This document shows positions 44,442-53,138 of a stretch of DNA of 64,000 bases, piece after piece (the first letter of the stretch is position 1; each line of letters starts with the position of its first letter). Origin of the DNA: JADGRF01 sp035274465 (GTDB lineage: Bacteria; Myxococcota_A; Polyangia; Polyangiales; JAFGIB01); assembly GCA_035274465.1 (NCBI GenBank), contig DATEOF010000103.1, positions 1-64,000 of the forward strand, in the 5' to 3' direction. The notes under the pieces were generated by a model. The model was not told the origin of the DNA and did no database searches. It saw only the letters and a program-made list of their open reading frames with translations. The translations under genes were made by a program, and so were the position numbers.

Positions 44442-44894
44442 ATGACAGAACTAGCTTCGAACCCCCAGCCTAGCCTGCCGGACGCGTCGTCTGGCCTGCT
44501 GCCTCTCGAGCCGAGTGTCGGCATGGTCAGCTACCGCGTGGCAGACATCCAGCGCTCACTCGGCTTTTACGTCGGCATGTTGGGTATGACCGAACGCGCT
44601 CGTTTCCCCGGCCTCGGCCCCGACGAGCGTGAGTTGGTTCTCGGCTTTCCGAATACTCGGGGCGCACTGGTGATGCTCATGTGGAACGTCAGTCGACCAC
44701 GGCCATACCAGATTGGGGAGGGCTATAGCCGCTTCACGATCATGGTCCGTAATGCTGATGCGGCCATGAAATACCTGGTCGAGCACGGCGCGCCAGTGAT
44801 CCTGCCGGTTTCCGAGGCCAACAACTGCCGATACGGAGTCGTCGTGGATCCGGACGGCTACAAGATCGAGCTCCTGCAGCTGCTGCGAACGTAA
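44442..44894 (+). CDS. VOC (glyoxalase-fold) family protein
   Basis: The 150-residue protein starts at an ATG preceded by GAGGAGGAC. It is one VOC domain made of two beta-alpha-beta-beta-beta modules: GMVSYRVADIQRSLGFYVGM and YSRFTIMVRNADAAMKYLVE, ending VVDPDGYKIELLQL. The closing Glu ligand is present, but the first-strand His is replaced by Tyr-Arg. Unlike the lipoproteins A and B it has no leader peptide and is cytoplasmic. It follows the D-threonine-aldolase-like gene by 49 bases, so an aldehyde or related product of that enzyme could be its ligand; this is inference. Confidence 0.88.
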   Translation: MTELASNPQPSLPDASSGLLPLEPSVGMVSYRVADIQRSLGFYVGMLGMTERARFPGLGPDERELVLGFPNTRGALVMLMWNVSRPRPYQIGEGYSRFTIMVRNADAAMKYLVEHGAPVILPVSEANNCRYGVVVDPDGYKIELLQLLRT

Positions 44895-44944
44895 GGAAGG
44901 TAGCAGTGGCACGGTTGCGCTAGCACGGTTACAACTGAGCTAGT

Positions 44945-45799
44945 ATGGCAGGCGCCACTCCTACTCTGCGGACACAAACCTCCTCCAGTCATTGGGAGGT
45001 GGCGATACGCCGGCCTGATCCGAAGTTCGCGCCGTTCATGCACCGAGCGCTGGGGTATACCGAACGGGCTTGTCGACCGCGATTGCGCCGTGAGATCCCT
45101 TCAGCGAAGGTGATCGTCGTCATCGAGCTGGGGCCGTCACTCGAGGTTGCAGCCCGGAGTGACGCTGGTCGCATGGCCTCGTTCTCCGGCGGATTTGTTG
45201 CCGGACTGGACGACGCTGCGGGGTGTAGTCAGCACGCCGGGTTTCAGTTCGGCATGAGGATCGATCTTACGCCTCAGGGTGCACATCGCATTTTTGGAGT
45301 TCCGATGTCCGACCTTTCGGGTCGGATCGTGGCGTTGTCCGATCTGCTACCGGCCAAGCACCAAAACCTCGCGGGAAAGCTGCGGGAGCTACCGAGCTGG
45401 GATGCTCGTTTCGATCTAGTGGAAAGCGTGATTTCCGAACAGCTCGCAGCGTCCGAGTCCCAGCACGAAGCCATCAGCTGGGCCGCGCAGCGTATTGAAG
45501 AGTCTTGCGGCTGCCTCAATATCGGCGAGCTCGTGCGCAAACTTGGCTACAGTCACAAGCACACGCTGCGACTCTTCAACACGCACATCGGCATGAGCCC
45601 CAAGTTGCTTGCCCGCCTCGTACGGTTCGATCATCTGCGGCAGGCCATTGCGAGTACTCCCGCGAGTCTTGCCGTGCTTGCAGCTCGCTTCGGATACGCC
45701 GACGAGGCGCATTTGATTCGCGAAGTGCGCCACTTCGCCGGAACCTCGCCGAGCGAATTGCGCCTGACTTACCCTACCCTTGTACAGCGCACGCTGTAG
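44945..45799 (+). CDS. AraC family transcriptional regulator (second)
   Basis: The 284-residue protein has an N-terminal sensing region of the DUF6597 type (about 30-150, with FMHRALGYTER and VIVVIELGPSLEV) and a C-terminal AraC DNA-binding domain at about 175-275, with NIGELVRKLGYSHKHTLRLF and VLAARFGYADEAHLIREVRH. It closes the oxidase, aldolase and VOC run and may control it, alone or with the regulator at 31961. Its upstream gap of 50 bases contains no copy of the 18-bp box. It ends at 45799, directly beside a degraded transposase. Confidence 0.9.
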   Translation: MAGATPTLRTQTSSSHWEVAIRRPDPKFAPFMHRALGYTERACRPRLRREIPSAKVIVVIELGPSLEVAARSDAGRMASFSGGFVAGLDDAAGCSQHAGFQFGMRIDLTPQGAHRIFGVPMSDLSGRIVALSDLLPAKHQNLAGKLRELPSWDARFDLVESVISEQLAASESQHEAISWAAQRIEESCGCLNIGELVRKLGYSHKHTLRLFNTHIGMSPKLLARLVRFDHLRQAIASTPASLAVLAARFGYADEAHLIREVRHFAGTSPSELRLTYPTLVQRTL

Positions 45800-45854
45800 C
45801 GCGTCGTCTGCGTACCGGGGTGTCACCCAGAAGTGCTCCGGCGAGCTGCTGGCT

Positions 45855-46538
45855 CCTCGGCTGACTGTCGGCGTGATCGTGAATTCTGCGTGTGGGTTCC
45901 CCGGATTGAGATTCGGGCTGCGTGCGGGCAATCGCACGCTCTGGGTCCCTGCCGACGCAAGCATCGTGCGAAACGCATCATTGAACAACGGGTCACGGTC
46001 CATGATGACGTATTGCTTCGCCACGAGGAAGCCGTCGACTGGATCGGTCAAGTTGCGAGCCATTTGCTTCATCCACGCCTCGGGGGGTCGATGAACGATG
46101 CCGGCGAGATCAACTCGACGACTCGCAATGTCGATGACAAACAATACGTGATACCGAATCGGACCCACCAGCGAGACGACTTCGACGGTGAAGAGGTGAT
46201 GGCCGCGATCGCGCCCCAATGTGCGCGCGAGAACGAGCTCCACGACGTTCGCTTGCTTCGCTCCGGCGCGGGATCGAAGCCGCCTCGAGCAGAATGCGTT
46301 TGATCGTGTTGCGGCCAACCTCATGGCCGAGATTGCTCAGCGCACCTCGAATACGTGTGTAGCCCCACCCGCTGTCGTCGCGTGCCATACGCAGCACGAG
46401 TTCCACGAAGTCCTCAGTTCGTCGCGGTCTGTTACGGCCGCGGCCGCTACTGAGCTGCTGGCGAAGCACTCTGTTCTCGGCGATCAGGACTCGGTGACCG
46501 AGCGCTGATCTCGATACAGATAAAGGAGTCATGAACAA
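45855..46538 (-). mobile_element. Degenerate transposase/integrase-core remnant
   Basis: Two minus-strand frames together give a broken DDE transposase. The upstream frame (46538 down to about 46270) has ENRVLRQQL, then MARDDSGWGYTRIRGALSNL and GHEVGRNTIKRILLE. The downstream frame has FTVEVVSLVGPIRYHVLFVI, then DIASRRVDLAGIVHRPPEAW and YVIMDRDPLFNDAF with RLPARSPNLN. The frame changes near 46265-46290, and the expected end with its last catalytic residue (AERFVRSI-type) is missing. It is a dead insertion of the IS3/IS481-like integrase-core type, lying against the AraC stop. I saw no clear terminal repeats. Confidence 0.75.
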
Positions 46539-46789
46539 CTTGCTTCTTGCGATTCCCCTCGTGACTGCTGCTGATCGGCGCTTCGCGGATAGCCGTCATC
46601 TTTCTGGATCGATGGCCAAAGCTGCCCCACGCAGACGAATGCACGCGATGCTTGCGTCGCGAGCGCAAAGCTATCACGGCGATCATGAACGGTCAGCGCC
46701 TGTACTGTACGTCGGGCCCGGCCGGTCCGTGCCGTCGGGACAACTCCAGGCCGCTGAACCCCTGCGATCAACCGCTCCCGACTACGTAG

Positions 46790-47155
46790 TCACGCAAATG
46801 CTGCAACTGCGCGCATGAGGGCGCTGTGCTCTACCGGCTTCGTCAAATGGTGATCGAAACTGCTCACGCGAGTGTCGGGAGGGTTTGTCTCTGCGGCGTA
46901 CCCGGACAAGGCGATCAGGCCACATCGCGCAATCGTCGCCCGAATCTGTCGGGCGAGCTCGTACCCATCCATGATCGGCAACCCTATATCCACGATCGCG
47001 ACCTCGGGCTGAAACGCCGGGACTTCGCGCAAAGCCTCCTGCGGCTCGGTCGCGATTCGAACGTCGTGCCCCGCTCTTCGGAGCAGTTCCGCAAGAAGCT
47101 CGACGGCGTCGATATTGTCATCGACCAGTAGGACGCGCATGGGACGTGTCGTCAT
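46790..47155 (-). CDS. Single-domain response regulator
   Basis: From the ATG at 47155 the protein is 121 residues and is a single receiver: LLVDDNIDAVELLAELLRRA, the phosphorylated Asp 56 in VAIVDIGLPIMDGYELARQI, the Ser switch in LIALSGYA, and the Lys in HHLTKPVE. The pattern VDIGLPxMDGYELARxIR is the type found at the ends of hybrid kinases, so it may have come from one, but it now stands alone with its own start. Other starts at 47164 and 47140 are possible. No partner kinase is adjacent. Confidence 0.88.
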   Translation of the reverse strand: MTTRPMRVLLVDDNIDAVELLAELLRRAGHDVRIATEPQEALREVPAFQPEVAIVDIGLPIMDGYELARQIRATIARCGLIALSGYAAETNPPDTRVSSFDHHLTKPVEHSALMRAVAAFA

Positions 47156-47382
47156 GGGCCTCATTCTGTGTCGAAGAAACCCTTGCGACAATGGGCAGCG
47201 GCGGTCTTGGCCAAGGTCCGGTGCTCGCGGGCTTCCCATTTATTCTTGCGCCGGTGGTAAGTGCACCATGGGCGACGCTCTCGCGCCCACTCGGGTTCAT
47301 GTGCAAGCTGACAGCCTACCGAGCTCGAGCGGCCAGCGACGGTGCTCGGCGGCGAACTGCCCCGGCGCCGACTGTCAGCGGG

Positions 47383-47493
47383 CGCGGAGAGAACGACACC
47401 AGGCAAGGCGGCGAGGCGGTGCGTATCCTGCAAGACTTTCAGCAGCTCCCGCCCACTCATCACGGGCATCATCAGATCGAGCAACACCAAGCA
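47383..47493 (-). repeat. Duplicated fragment of the response-regulator gene at 28272-28637
   Basis: The stretch 47400-47493 matches 28400-28493 at 90 of 94 positions, with weaker similarity back to 47383. It encodes on the minus strand the receiver core CLVLLDLMMPVMSGRELLKV then LQDTHRLAALPGVVLSA. Outside the duplicated part the receiver code stops on both sides, so it is non-functional. Confidence 0.8.
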
Positions 47494-48071
47494 TTCCCAA
47501 CATCGCTGACGAGCTTCCGCTTGACCTTGGCCGCGGCCGCTACAGCGGACCAAGGCAACCGACTCGCGCCGCTGGGCGAGGTGCCGCCCTTCGAGCGCGC
47601 GCCCGTCCGCTGCGTGGAGCGCGACCAGCTCGGACGGCGGAACGCGCCGGCGAAACCAAGTGTCAGCAGTGCCCGATCCCGCACGTCGATCAATCCCGCC
47701 GGGAGCTTCTCGATCATGCGCCGCAGCTCGGGCGGGCTCAGGGGTGCTCTGGCTGGGCGCGATGCCGAGCCTGCGCCGAACCCCTTTTCAGGTTTCCTTC
47801 ACCAGCCGGTCGGTGCGCGGGTGATGGCTGACCGGCGAGTTCGTGCGTTTTGCGCGATCGCGGCCAGCGCTTGCGCCAGCGTGCTGACCTTGCGGCCTTG
47901 GTCTGCGCGCGCCGCGAAGTTCTGTGCCAGCGTCTGCGGGGCTGCGGGGAGCTCGCAGAGGCCTTGCTCACGGCACCAGGCGCAGAACGCGGTCCACCGC
48001 TTCGCGTACTCTTGGCGCGTGCGTCGTGCGTCTTGCGCGCGACTCGCTCGCGTACGCCTTGGCCGAACGGA
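47494..48071 (-). pseudogene. Broken tyrosine recombinase (phage-type integrase)
   Basis: Reading the minus strand from about 48071, one frame gives the SAM-like core-binding domain: ARRTRQEYAKRWTAFCAWCR, then PQTLAQNFAARADQGRKVST and LAQALAAIA. A second frame continues KTHELAGQPSPAHRP, and a third the start of the catalytic domain, MIEKLPAGLIDVRDRALLTL and GFAGAFRR. The catalytic R-H-R-Y part is missing because the sequence runs into the receiver fragment at 47493. At its 5' side it meets the kinase tail at 48072 directly. Confidence 0.72.
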
Positions 48072-48578
48072 CTGGCGGCGCACGGCGGTGAGATCTCAGC
48101 CCAAAGCGACGGGCCGGGATGCGGAACTACCTTTGTCATCGAGATGCCGCTGAGTGTGCGCGCGCCAAACGTAGCGCCCTCGCGCGTTGACAACCTGCGC
48201 ACAGCAAGCCGCGTTGTCATCATCGACGACAACGAGGACGCCGCAGACACCCTGTCGATGCTCGTCGAGCGACTCGGAGGCTCTCCGACCACAGCTTACG
48301 ACGCGGCCAGTGGTTTGCAGGCCGTCAGAGACTTTCGTCCGGACGTCGTGTTGCTCGATATCGGGATGCCCGGAATCGACGGCTATGAGACATGCAGTCG
48401 GCTTCGGCAACAATGGCGCAAGGGAGATCTCACTATCGTCGCGGTGAGCGGATGGGGCCAGACAGACGACAAGCAACGAGCACTCGATGCTGGGTTCGAC
48501 GCGCACGTCACCAAGCCTATCGAAGCGAACATGCTGGCGCACCTCCTCGCAGACAAAGCGCGGGGTTCGTCCGTTTGA
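48072..48578 (+). pseudogene. 3' tail of a hybrid histidine kinase (ATPase end plus receiver)
   Basis: The code starts abruptly inside the last beta strand of a HATPase domain, AAHGGEISAQSDGPGCGTTF and VIEMPL, then a linker and a complete receiver with VVIIDDNEDAADTLSMLVER, Asp in VVLLDIGMPGIDGYE, IVAVSGWGQ and AHVTKPIE. The first bases abut the integrase fragment, so the 5' four-fifths of the gene was removed by a rearrangement. The open frame upstream is not kinase-like. The receiver could be expressed if a start is used by chance. Confidence 0.75.
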
Positions 48579-48759
48579 CTCCAGTGCAGCGCTCGCAGCC
48601 CTGACCGGTCAGCGCCCAACGCGTCGGTTCTCTCAAGGCGATCACCAGCGGCGACGCGATGCGCGTGCACAGTAAACCCCCACAGAAACGCATGTCGACG
48701 TCGCTCGCTCCCGCAGCGCCGCGCTGGTGGCCGCACCGGGAGCGAGCACGTGACTCGAT

Positions 48760-49368
48760 CTACGGTGTGAACCAGCCGCCGAGCGTCAATCGTCCGCCGA
48801 ACGACGTGACTTTGTTGTCACCGCTCAGGTCGGTGTCGAGGAACGGACCGAAGCCTGCAAAAAAATGTGTAGCGGGATAGAACATGATTGGAACGAAGAT
48901 ATTCAGCGCGACGCCGTCGTTGCCCTGCTCCTCAAGTAGAACTCCCTCGTCGGTCTCCCCCGCCTCGCTGCTCACGCTCGTCGTTGAGAACGAGAAGCCG
49001 ACCTTGGGCCAGATCGAAACCAGGTCAGAAAGCGGGATGTTGTAGCCGACACGCGGACCGATGGCGAAACGATTGCTGTCGGATTCGCCAGCCGTGATGT
49101 AAGTCCAGCTGATGAACGCGCCGATCGAAAGGTTCTTGATCACGAACCAATCGACCGCAGGCGATAGCAGGATGCGCGTGACATCGCCGGGCGAATAGTG
49201 TGCAATTTCGAGAGCGGCGTCGCTCGAGATGGCAAGATCGCCCTTTGCGCCGAAATTGCGAGAGGGCCCTCCACCGGTGTCGACCGTCGGATCCTGTGCT
49301 TTGCTGACTAAAGGATTGCTCAGCGCGATACCCGCGCATGCCAAGAACAAGAAGCTGAACTGTTTCAC
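48760..49368 (-). CDS. Outer-membrane beta-barrel protein (porin-like)
   Basis: The GTG at 49368 has AGGAGG five bases upstream and gives 202 residues. The leader KQFSFLFLACAGIALSNPLV ends at SKAQ, typical of signal peptidase I cleavage. The mature part is a series of amphipathic beta strands, for example NLSIGAFISWTYIT, RFAIGPRVGYNIPLS and IWPKVGFSFSTTSVS, and ends THFFAGFGPFLDTDLSGDNK then FGGRLTLGGWF, with a C-terminal aromatic as in outer-membrane barrels. It fits eight-stranded OmpA/OmpW-like barrels in length. The frame is open 59 codons upstream, but only this start gives a leader. Confidence 0.8.
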   Translation of the reverse strand: MKQFSFLFLACAGIALSNPLVSKAQDPTVDTGGGPSRNFGAKGDLAISSDAALEIAHYSPGDVTRILLSPAVDWFVIKNLSIGAFISWTYITAGESDSNRFAIGPRVGYNIPLSDLVSIWPKVGFSFSTTSVSSEAGETDEGVLLEEQGNDGVALNIFVPIMFYPATHFFAGFGPFLDTDLSGDNKVTSFGGRLTLGGWFTP

Positions 49369-49767
49369 TAGTCCTCCTGAGTACTGCTCCGTCGAGCAAC
49401 GTCTGTGCCATTCATGTAAGACGCCCATGAGGAATTCTGAGCGCGGAGCGCTCACCAAGATTGTCACTATTGTGCTGTTCGCGCTGGCGGCTATCCGCAA
49501 CCTCGCCACCGGTCGGGCTCGACGCTCGAAGGCTGGAGTCGGCACGAAGGACGGGAAAGAGGCTAAGCGTCGGTTTCAAACCGCCCATGCTGCTGGGCGG
49601 GCGGGAACGCCAAGGCGTTGACTCAAACGTTAGTCGGAGCCGCACGATCGCCTCGTTCAGTCAGGCGCGCACATGCATGCCACACGCGTGCGAACCTCTG
49701 CTGAGGTACCGAGAAATCGTTGGCACCGCAGTTGCTAGGCAACTGACCCACCAAGGAGGCGTTTCGA
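49369..49767 (+). other. Intergenic stretch without a supported gene
   Basis: This divergent region between the porin-like gene and the hemerythrin gene holds the promoters of both. A 64-codon plus-strand frame from 49427 has one hydrophobic segment (IVTIVLFALAAI) but no ribosome binding site or recognised family, so I do not call it. Confidence 0.4.
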
Positions 49768-50292
49768 ATGTTGGCGACCAGATTACTCGAAAAGCAGCAC
49801 CGCAAAGTCGAGGCCATCTTCGCGAAGCTCGAGAAGCGCTCGGGGGACGTCGAAGAGCTCCTCACCGAGCTTTCCAACGATCTCGCCGCGCACATGGCGA
49901 TCGAGCAAGAAATCTTCTACCCGGCGATTCAGAGAATCGATCACAGTCTGGTCCTCGAGTCTTACGAGGAGCACGCGATTGCCGAGGTCGCACTCAAGCG
50001 CCTGCTGAGCGCGGACACCGAGACCGACGAGTTCATCGCGCGCGTGGTCACGCTCAAGGAGTTGATTGAACACCACGTGAAAGAAGAGGAAGAAGAACTC
50101 TTTCCGAAAGTAAAAAAGGCACTCGACGAAGATCGCCTCGGAGAGCTCGGAGCACAGATGCAGAAGCAATTCGAGCGCGTGGTGAAGGCAGGCTTCGAGT
50201 CAGTCGTCCCGCGAGGCTACGCGAGGACTTCGTCCGACGTCTCGAAGAAGGCGCTGAAGAAACCGCAGGGCGGGCGCAAGAAGGCGGCCTGA
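49768..50292 (+). CDS. Hemerythrin HHE-domain protein
   Basis: The 174-residue protein starts at an ATG with AAGGAGG upstream. It is a four-helix HHE bundle: LEKQHRKVEAIFAKLEKRSG, then AHMAIEQEIFYPAIQ, YEEHAIAEVALKRL and IEHHVKEEEEELFPKVKKAL. The H..HxxxE..H..HxxxE residues bind a di-iron centre that holds O2 or senses oxygen and NO. A Lys-rich C-terminal tail (SKKALKKPQGGRKKAA) may contact nucleic acid. Similar proteins occur in hypoxia and stress regulons. Upstream is the porin-like gene in divergent orientation. Confidence 0.92.
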   Translation: MLATRLLEKQHRKVEAIFAKLEKRSGDVEELLTELSNDLAAHMAIEQEIFYPAIQRIDHSLVLESYEEHAIAEVALKRLLSADTETDEFIARVVTLKELIEHHVKEEEEELFPKVKKALDEDRLGELGAQMQKQFERVVKAGFESVVPRGYARTSSDVSKKALKKPQGGRKKAA

Positions 50293-50420
50293 GGGCCTCT
50301 GCTGCGGGACGAAGGCATGCGTCGAAGCGGAGGCACGTCGCGCCTACTGTCCGAATCGCCGTTTCTCCAGGCCGAAAGGCGCTTGCGCCGACAGCACTTC
50401 GATCGGAACGCAGCTGGGGG

Positions 50421-50819
50421 TTATCTGTCCGCGTGTCTGGGTGTGACCAGCGCGCGCAGCTGTTCACGCAGGTGCCGGCTCGATACAGGCTTGCACAGAT
50501 GCAGATTGAAGCCTGCTTGGAGACTTCGCTCTGCGTTGTGGAGCCCACTTACGGCAACAGCAGGCACGGACGCCGTCGCCGCGATTCTCCGTACCTGTTT
50601 CATCAGCGAGTAGCCGTCGCACTCCGGCATCGCGAGGTCTGAAATGATGAGGTCAAAACGCAGCGCACCGAGTGCCGCGAGTGCTTCGTCTGCGGACTCA
50701 GCTTCGACGACTTCAGCGCCGGTGGCTTCCAGCATCGACGCGATCGTGGTCCTGCAGTCGACTTCATCGTCCACCACGAGGATGCACTTGCCGTTAAGAA
50801 CGTTACAGTCCGAGGGCAT
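50421..50819 (-). CDS. Single-domain response regulator
   Basis: From the ATG at 50819 the protein is 132 residues and consists of one receiver: CILVVDDEVDCRTTIASMLE, the phosphorylated Asp 61 in LIISDLAMPECDGYSLM, the Ser switch in VAVSGLHNA and the Lys in LHLCKPVSS. The open frame continues far upstream but is not protein-like. The ISDLAMPECDGY pattern is typical of receivers at the ends of hybrid kinases. No kinase is adjacent, so its partner is unknown. Confidence 0.88.
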   Translation of the reverse strand: MPSDCNVLNGKCILVVDDEVDCRTTIASMLEATGAEVVEAESADEALAALGALRFDLIISDLAMPECDGYSLMKQVRRIAATASVPAVAVSGLHNAERSLQAGFNLHLCKPVSSRHLREQLRALVTPRHADR

Positions 50820-51319
50820 GTCCTGGCTGAGATAGTATGCGCGAAGGAAGCGGGTGCTACACCTTGTCTCGCGCTCACCGAGAGCTCGCGCTTGGTGCGA
50901 CCGGCAACCCACCACGAATGGTCGTCGTGCATGTGGGCGATCGTCGCCGCGGCCCATAGGTAGCAGGTCGCCTGATTCGTCCGGCACACAAGTCGGCCAG
51001 GGTGGGGGTGCAGTCGAGCTGGCTGCCGATGGCTCGGAGGAATGACATCGGCGGCGAAGCGGATCGTCCCGGTGGGACCGCAGGCCGACGCCGAGTGCGA
51101 CGGCGGCAAGGTGATGAAGCGAAGCGGAACAGCAAAGACGACGATGAGTGAACGCGCTCGTGTCGGATGTGGCGCACGGCGGATCATCCGGGAACGACCG
51201 CTTCCTGGAGGTGCAGCCGAAAGCGCGGCCATGTGCATGCACGGCGATGAGCCTGCGGCAAACCTGGAGCTGTAGCAAAATGCCACTCCTGCACGGCGCA
51301 AACGCTCAGCTCTATCAGG
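50820..51319 (-). other. Non-coding or decayed stretch
   Basis: No frame on either strand gives a recognisable product here. A long minus-strand open frame passes through but is Arg/Pro/Ser-rich with no motifs. It joins the glycosyltransferase fragment to the receiver gene and is probably decayed DNA. Confidence 0.4.
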
Positions 51320-51691
51320 AGCGAGGTTGCGTGCGTGGCTCAGCCCGCCGTGAGTGGTCTGCAGCAGCTGCACGTCGTATTCGCGCACGATCTCGGGCGT
51401 GGCGTCGGTGGACCCATCGTCGATCACGATGACCTCGAAGTCGGGGTACTTGAGGCTCGCCAGACCCTCCAGGCAGTCGCGAATCGTGCTCGCGCGGTTG
51501 TACGTAGATACGACCACCGAGATGCGCGGCCAATTCGAGCTCGCGAAGGGCGGCTGGCGAGACCCCGCGGTCGCGCTGTGCACGAACGCGCCGGCGGCAC
51601 CGCCCGCGAAACTCGCGCGCAGTTGCCCGTCGACCACGTTCGCCTGCGCGTCGCCAGCCTTGTGCGGAGTGTCCAGGCCGAGGTCGGTCAA
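51320..51691 (-). pseudogene. Glycosyltransferase family 2 N-terminal fragment
   Basis: The minus strand encodes WPRISVVVSTYNRASTIRDC, LEGLASLKYPDFEVIVIDDG, STDATPEIVREYDV and THGGLSHARNLA. This is the nucleotide-binding half of a GT2 enzyme, with VVVSTYNR and the DDGS donor site. After HARNLA the homology ends, and the acceptor domain with its catalytic base is absent. A short frame just upstream (51688-51819) encodes an unidentified protein end, LPFLDLMSFNASALRALLDA, whose stop overlaps the TTG that opens this fragment. Both look like pieces of a lost polysaccharide gene cluster. Confidence 0.65.
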
Positions 51692-51924
51692 GAACAGCGT
51701 TCGTCGGCGATGACCTGTAGGCGCGCGAGATCAGCATCGAGAAGCGCCCGCAGCGCGGACGCGTTGAAGCTCATGAGATCGAGGAACGGCAGACGCAGGT
51801 ATTCGGTCGTGAGGGCGGATCATGCAGCTGACGGCGGCAGCGAGGCGTCCGAGCTCGCAGTCGCCTACTGCGCCGGTGCCGCCGCGGTGGCACCTAGCGA
51901 CAGGCGCGACGTTGCTTGGTCAAC

Positions 51925-52317
51925 TCACATCGGGCGGACACGGAGCGCCGCGGCCTGCAGAACGCCCGAATGCACGGACCCGTCGAAGGCGATCCTTTGC
52001 AGCCGCACCATTGCCCAGTCGAGAAGCGCGAGCGCTTGCTCCCGGGTCAAGCCGTGCGCATGGGCGAGCATTCCTGAAATCAGTTCACGAGGCGCGGCCG
52101 CTAAAAGCGCTTCGAAGGCAGCGATGGCTTCGCGCGCGCACGAACCTGCGCATCTGGTCACCGCACCGGCTAGATTGAATCGAGTGGCGCGGTCAGAACC
52201 AACCGGCACCCACCGACCCGAGTCGTCCTCCGCGAAGTTCCGCGCGGTCCATTGCCGCGCGTCCGTCACGACGACGTGGGCTTTGGTCAGAATCGCCAGC
52301 AACTCGTCGGGGCTCAT
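51925..52317 (-). CDS. Hypothetical protein, DUF6197-like pattern
   Basis: From the ATG at 52317 the product is 130 residues: MSPDELLAILTKAHVVVTDA, WTARNFAEDDSGRWVPVGSD, RATRFNLAGAVTRCAG, and a helical C-terminal half including HGLTREQALALLDWAMVRLQ. The W-x-A-(R)-x-A-x-D-x-x-G and the later S-x-x-A-x-x-x-x-x-x-GA pattern are like those of DUF6197 proteins, whose role is unknown. Codon use and amino-acid balance are those of a real protein. No operon partner is clear; the nearest downstream code is the glycosyltransferase fragment. Confidence 0.55.
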   Translation of the reverse strand: MSPDELLAILTKAHVVVTDARQWTARNFAEDDSGRWVPVGSDRATRFNLAGAVTRCAGSCAREAIAAFEALLAAAPRELISGMLAHAHGLTREQALALLDWAMVRLQRIAFDGSVHSGVLQAAALRVRPM

Positions 52318-52586
52318 GAAGTCAAAGTCCGACGCAAAGGCTGTGCCGCCAACCACCACCTTGGCACAGCGACCTCCGCCCTTCCCACGACTGGCTGAAC
52401 GCCCGCAGGCGAGATGCAGCCCGCCACGCGCACTGCGCGGAAAGGACGGGGCAACTTTGCCGTCGTTCCCAACTGCCACGCCTCAGCCCGCTGCCAGGGC
52501 GCGGGCCCTCTGGCGGCAAGCCCCGATGGATGCACAACCACGTCGCACTCGTGGCCGGCTTCGAGGACCGCCAAACGCCGCGGCGA

Positions 52587-52853
52587 CTAGCTCAACCCGA
52601 ACCGTGCCTTGAGCTCAAAAAGGTGACGAATCAGGGTTCGCATCAGCATGTACAGGGACGCGAAAAGGATCACTCTGATCGGCGTGATCTCCGTCCAGGA
52701 ATGCACTGCAAACGCCGCGGCTACTGCGACGAGCCCGATGCTGATCAGCGCCATGATGTTGTCGATGAGAGCCCGGCTAGGCGCTTGGACCCGTGCAGCG
52801 CTCGTGCGCTGAGAGCTCTCCGCGACAGTTGAAGTCGCCTCTGCGGATATCAT
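52587..52853 (-). CDS. Small membrane protein, unknown
   Basis: The ATG at 52853 gives 88 residues. After a Ser/Thr/Ala-rich N-terminus (MISAEATSTVAESSQRTSAA) there are two hydrophobic segments, ALISIGLVAVAAAFAVHSW and IRVILFASLYMLMRTLI, then a short Lys/Arg tail (HLFELKARFGLS). It looks like a two-helix inner-membrane protein with the tail in the cytoplasm. I recognise no family. The 269 bases upstream and the 285 bases between this start and the YihY fragment hold no supported gene. Confidence 0.5.
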   Translation of the reverse strand: MISAEATSTVAESSQRTSAARVQAPSRALIDNIMALISIGLVAVAAAFAVHSWTEITPIRVILFASLYMLMRTLIRHLFELKARFGLS

Positions 52854-53138
52854 GACCGGCTCCTGTCGCTGAATCACGAACCGCCAGTGGTGCAAATCTA
52901 GTACCAACGGCCCCGGAACCGTGCAGGAAAACACGCGCGCGATGTTGCCCATTTTTCAGGGTCACCCGATTGGATGAGTGTGGCGGAGCGCAAAACGCCC
53001 GCCACGGCGGGCTCGCCGAAGGCGAAGGTTAGGTCGAGTGATCAGCTCGCCGCGATGTCCGAAGACCTTTTCGATATCCACAGCATCACGTCCATGTCGG
53101 CCTCGCGCACCCGCGCGCAGTCTCCGCAGTTGAGCGCG

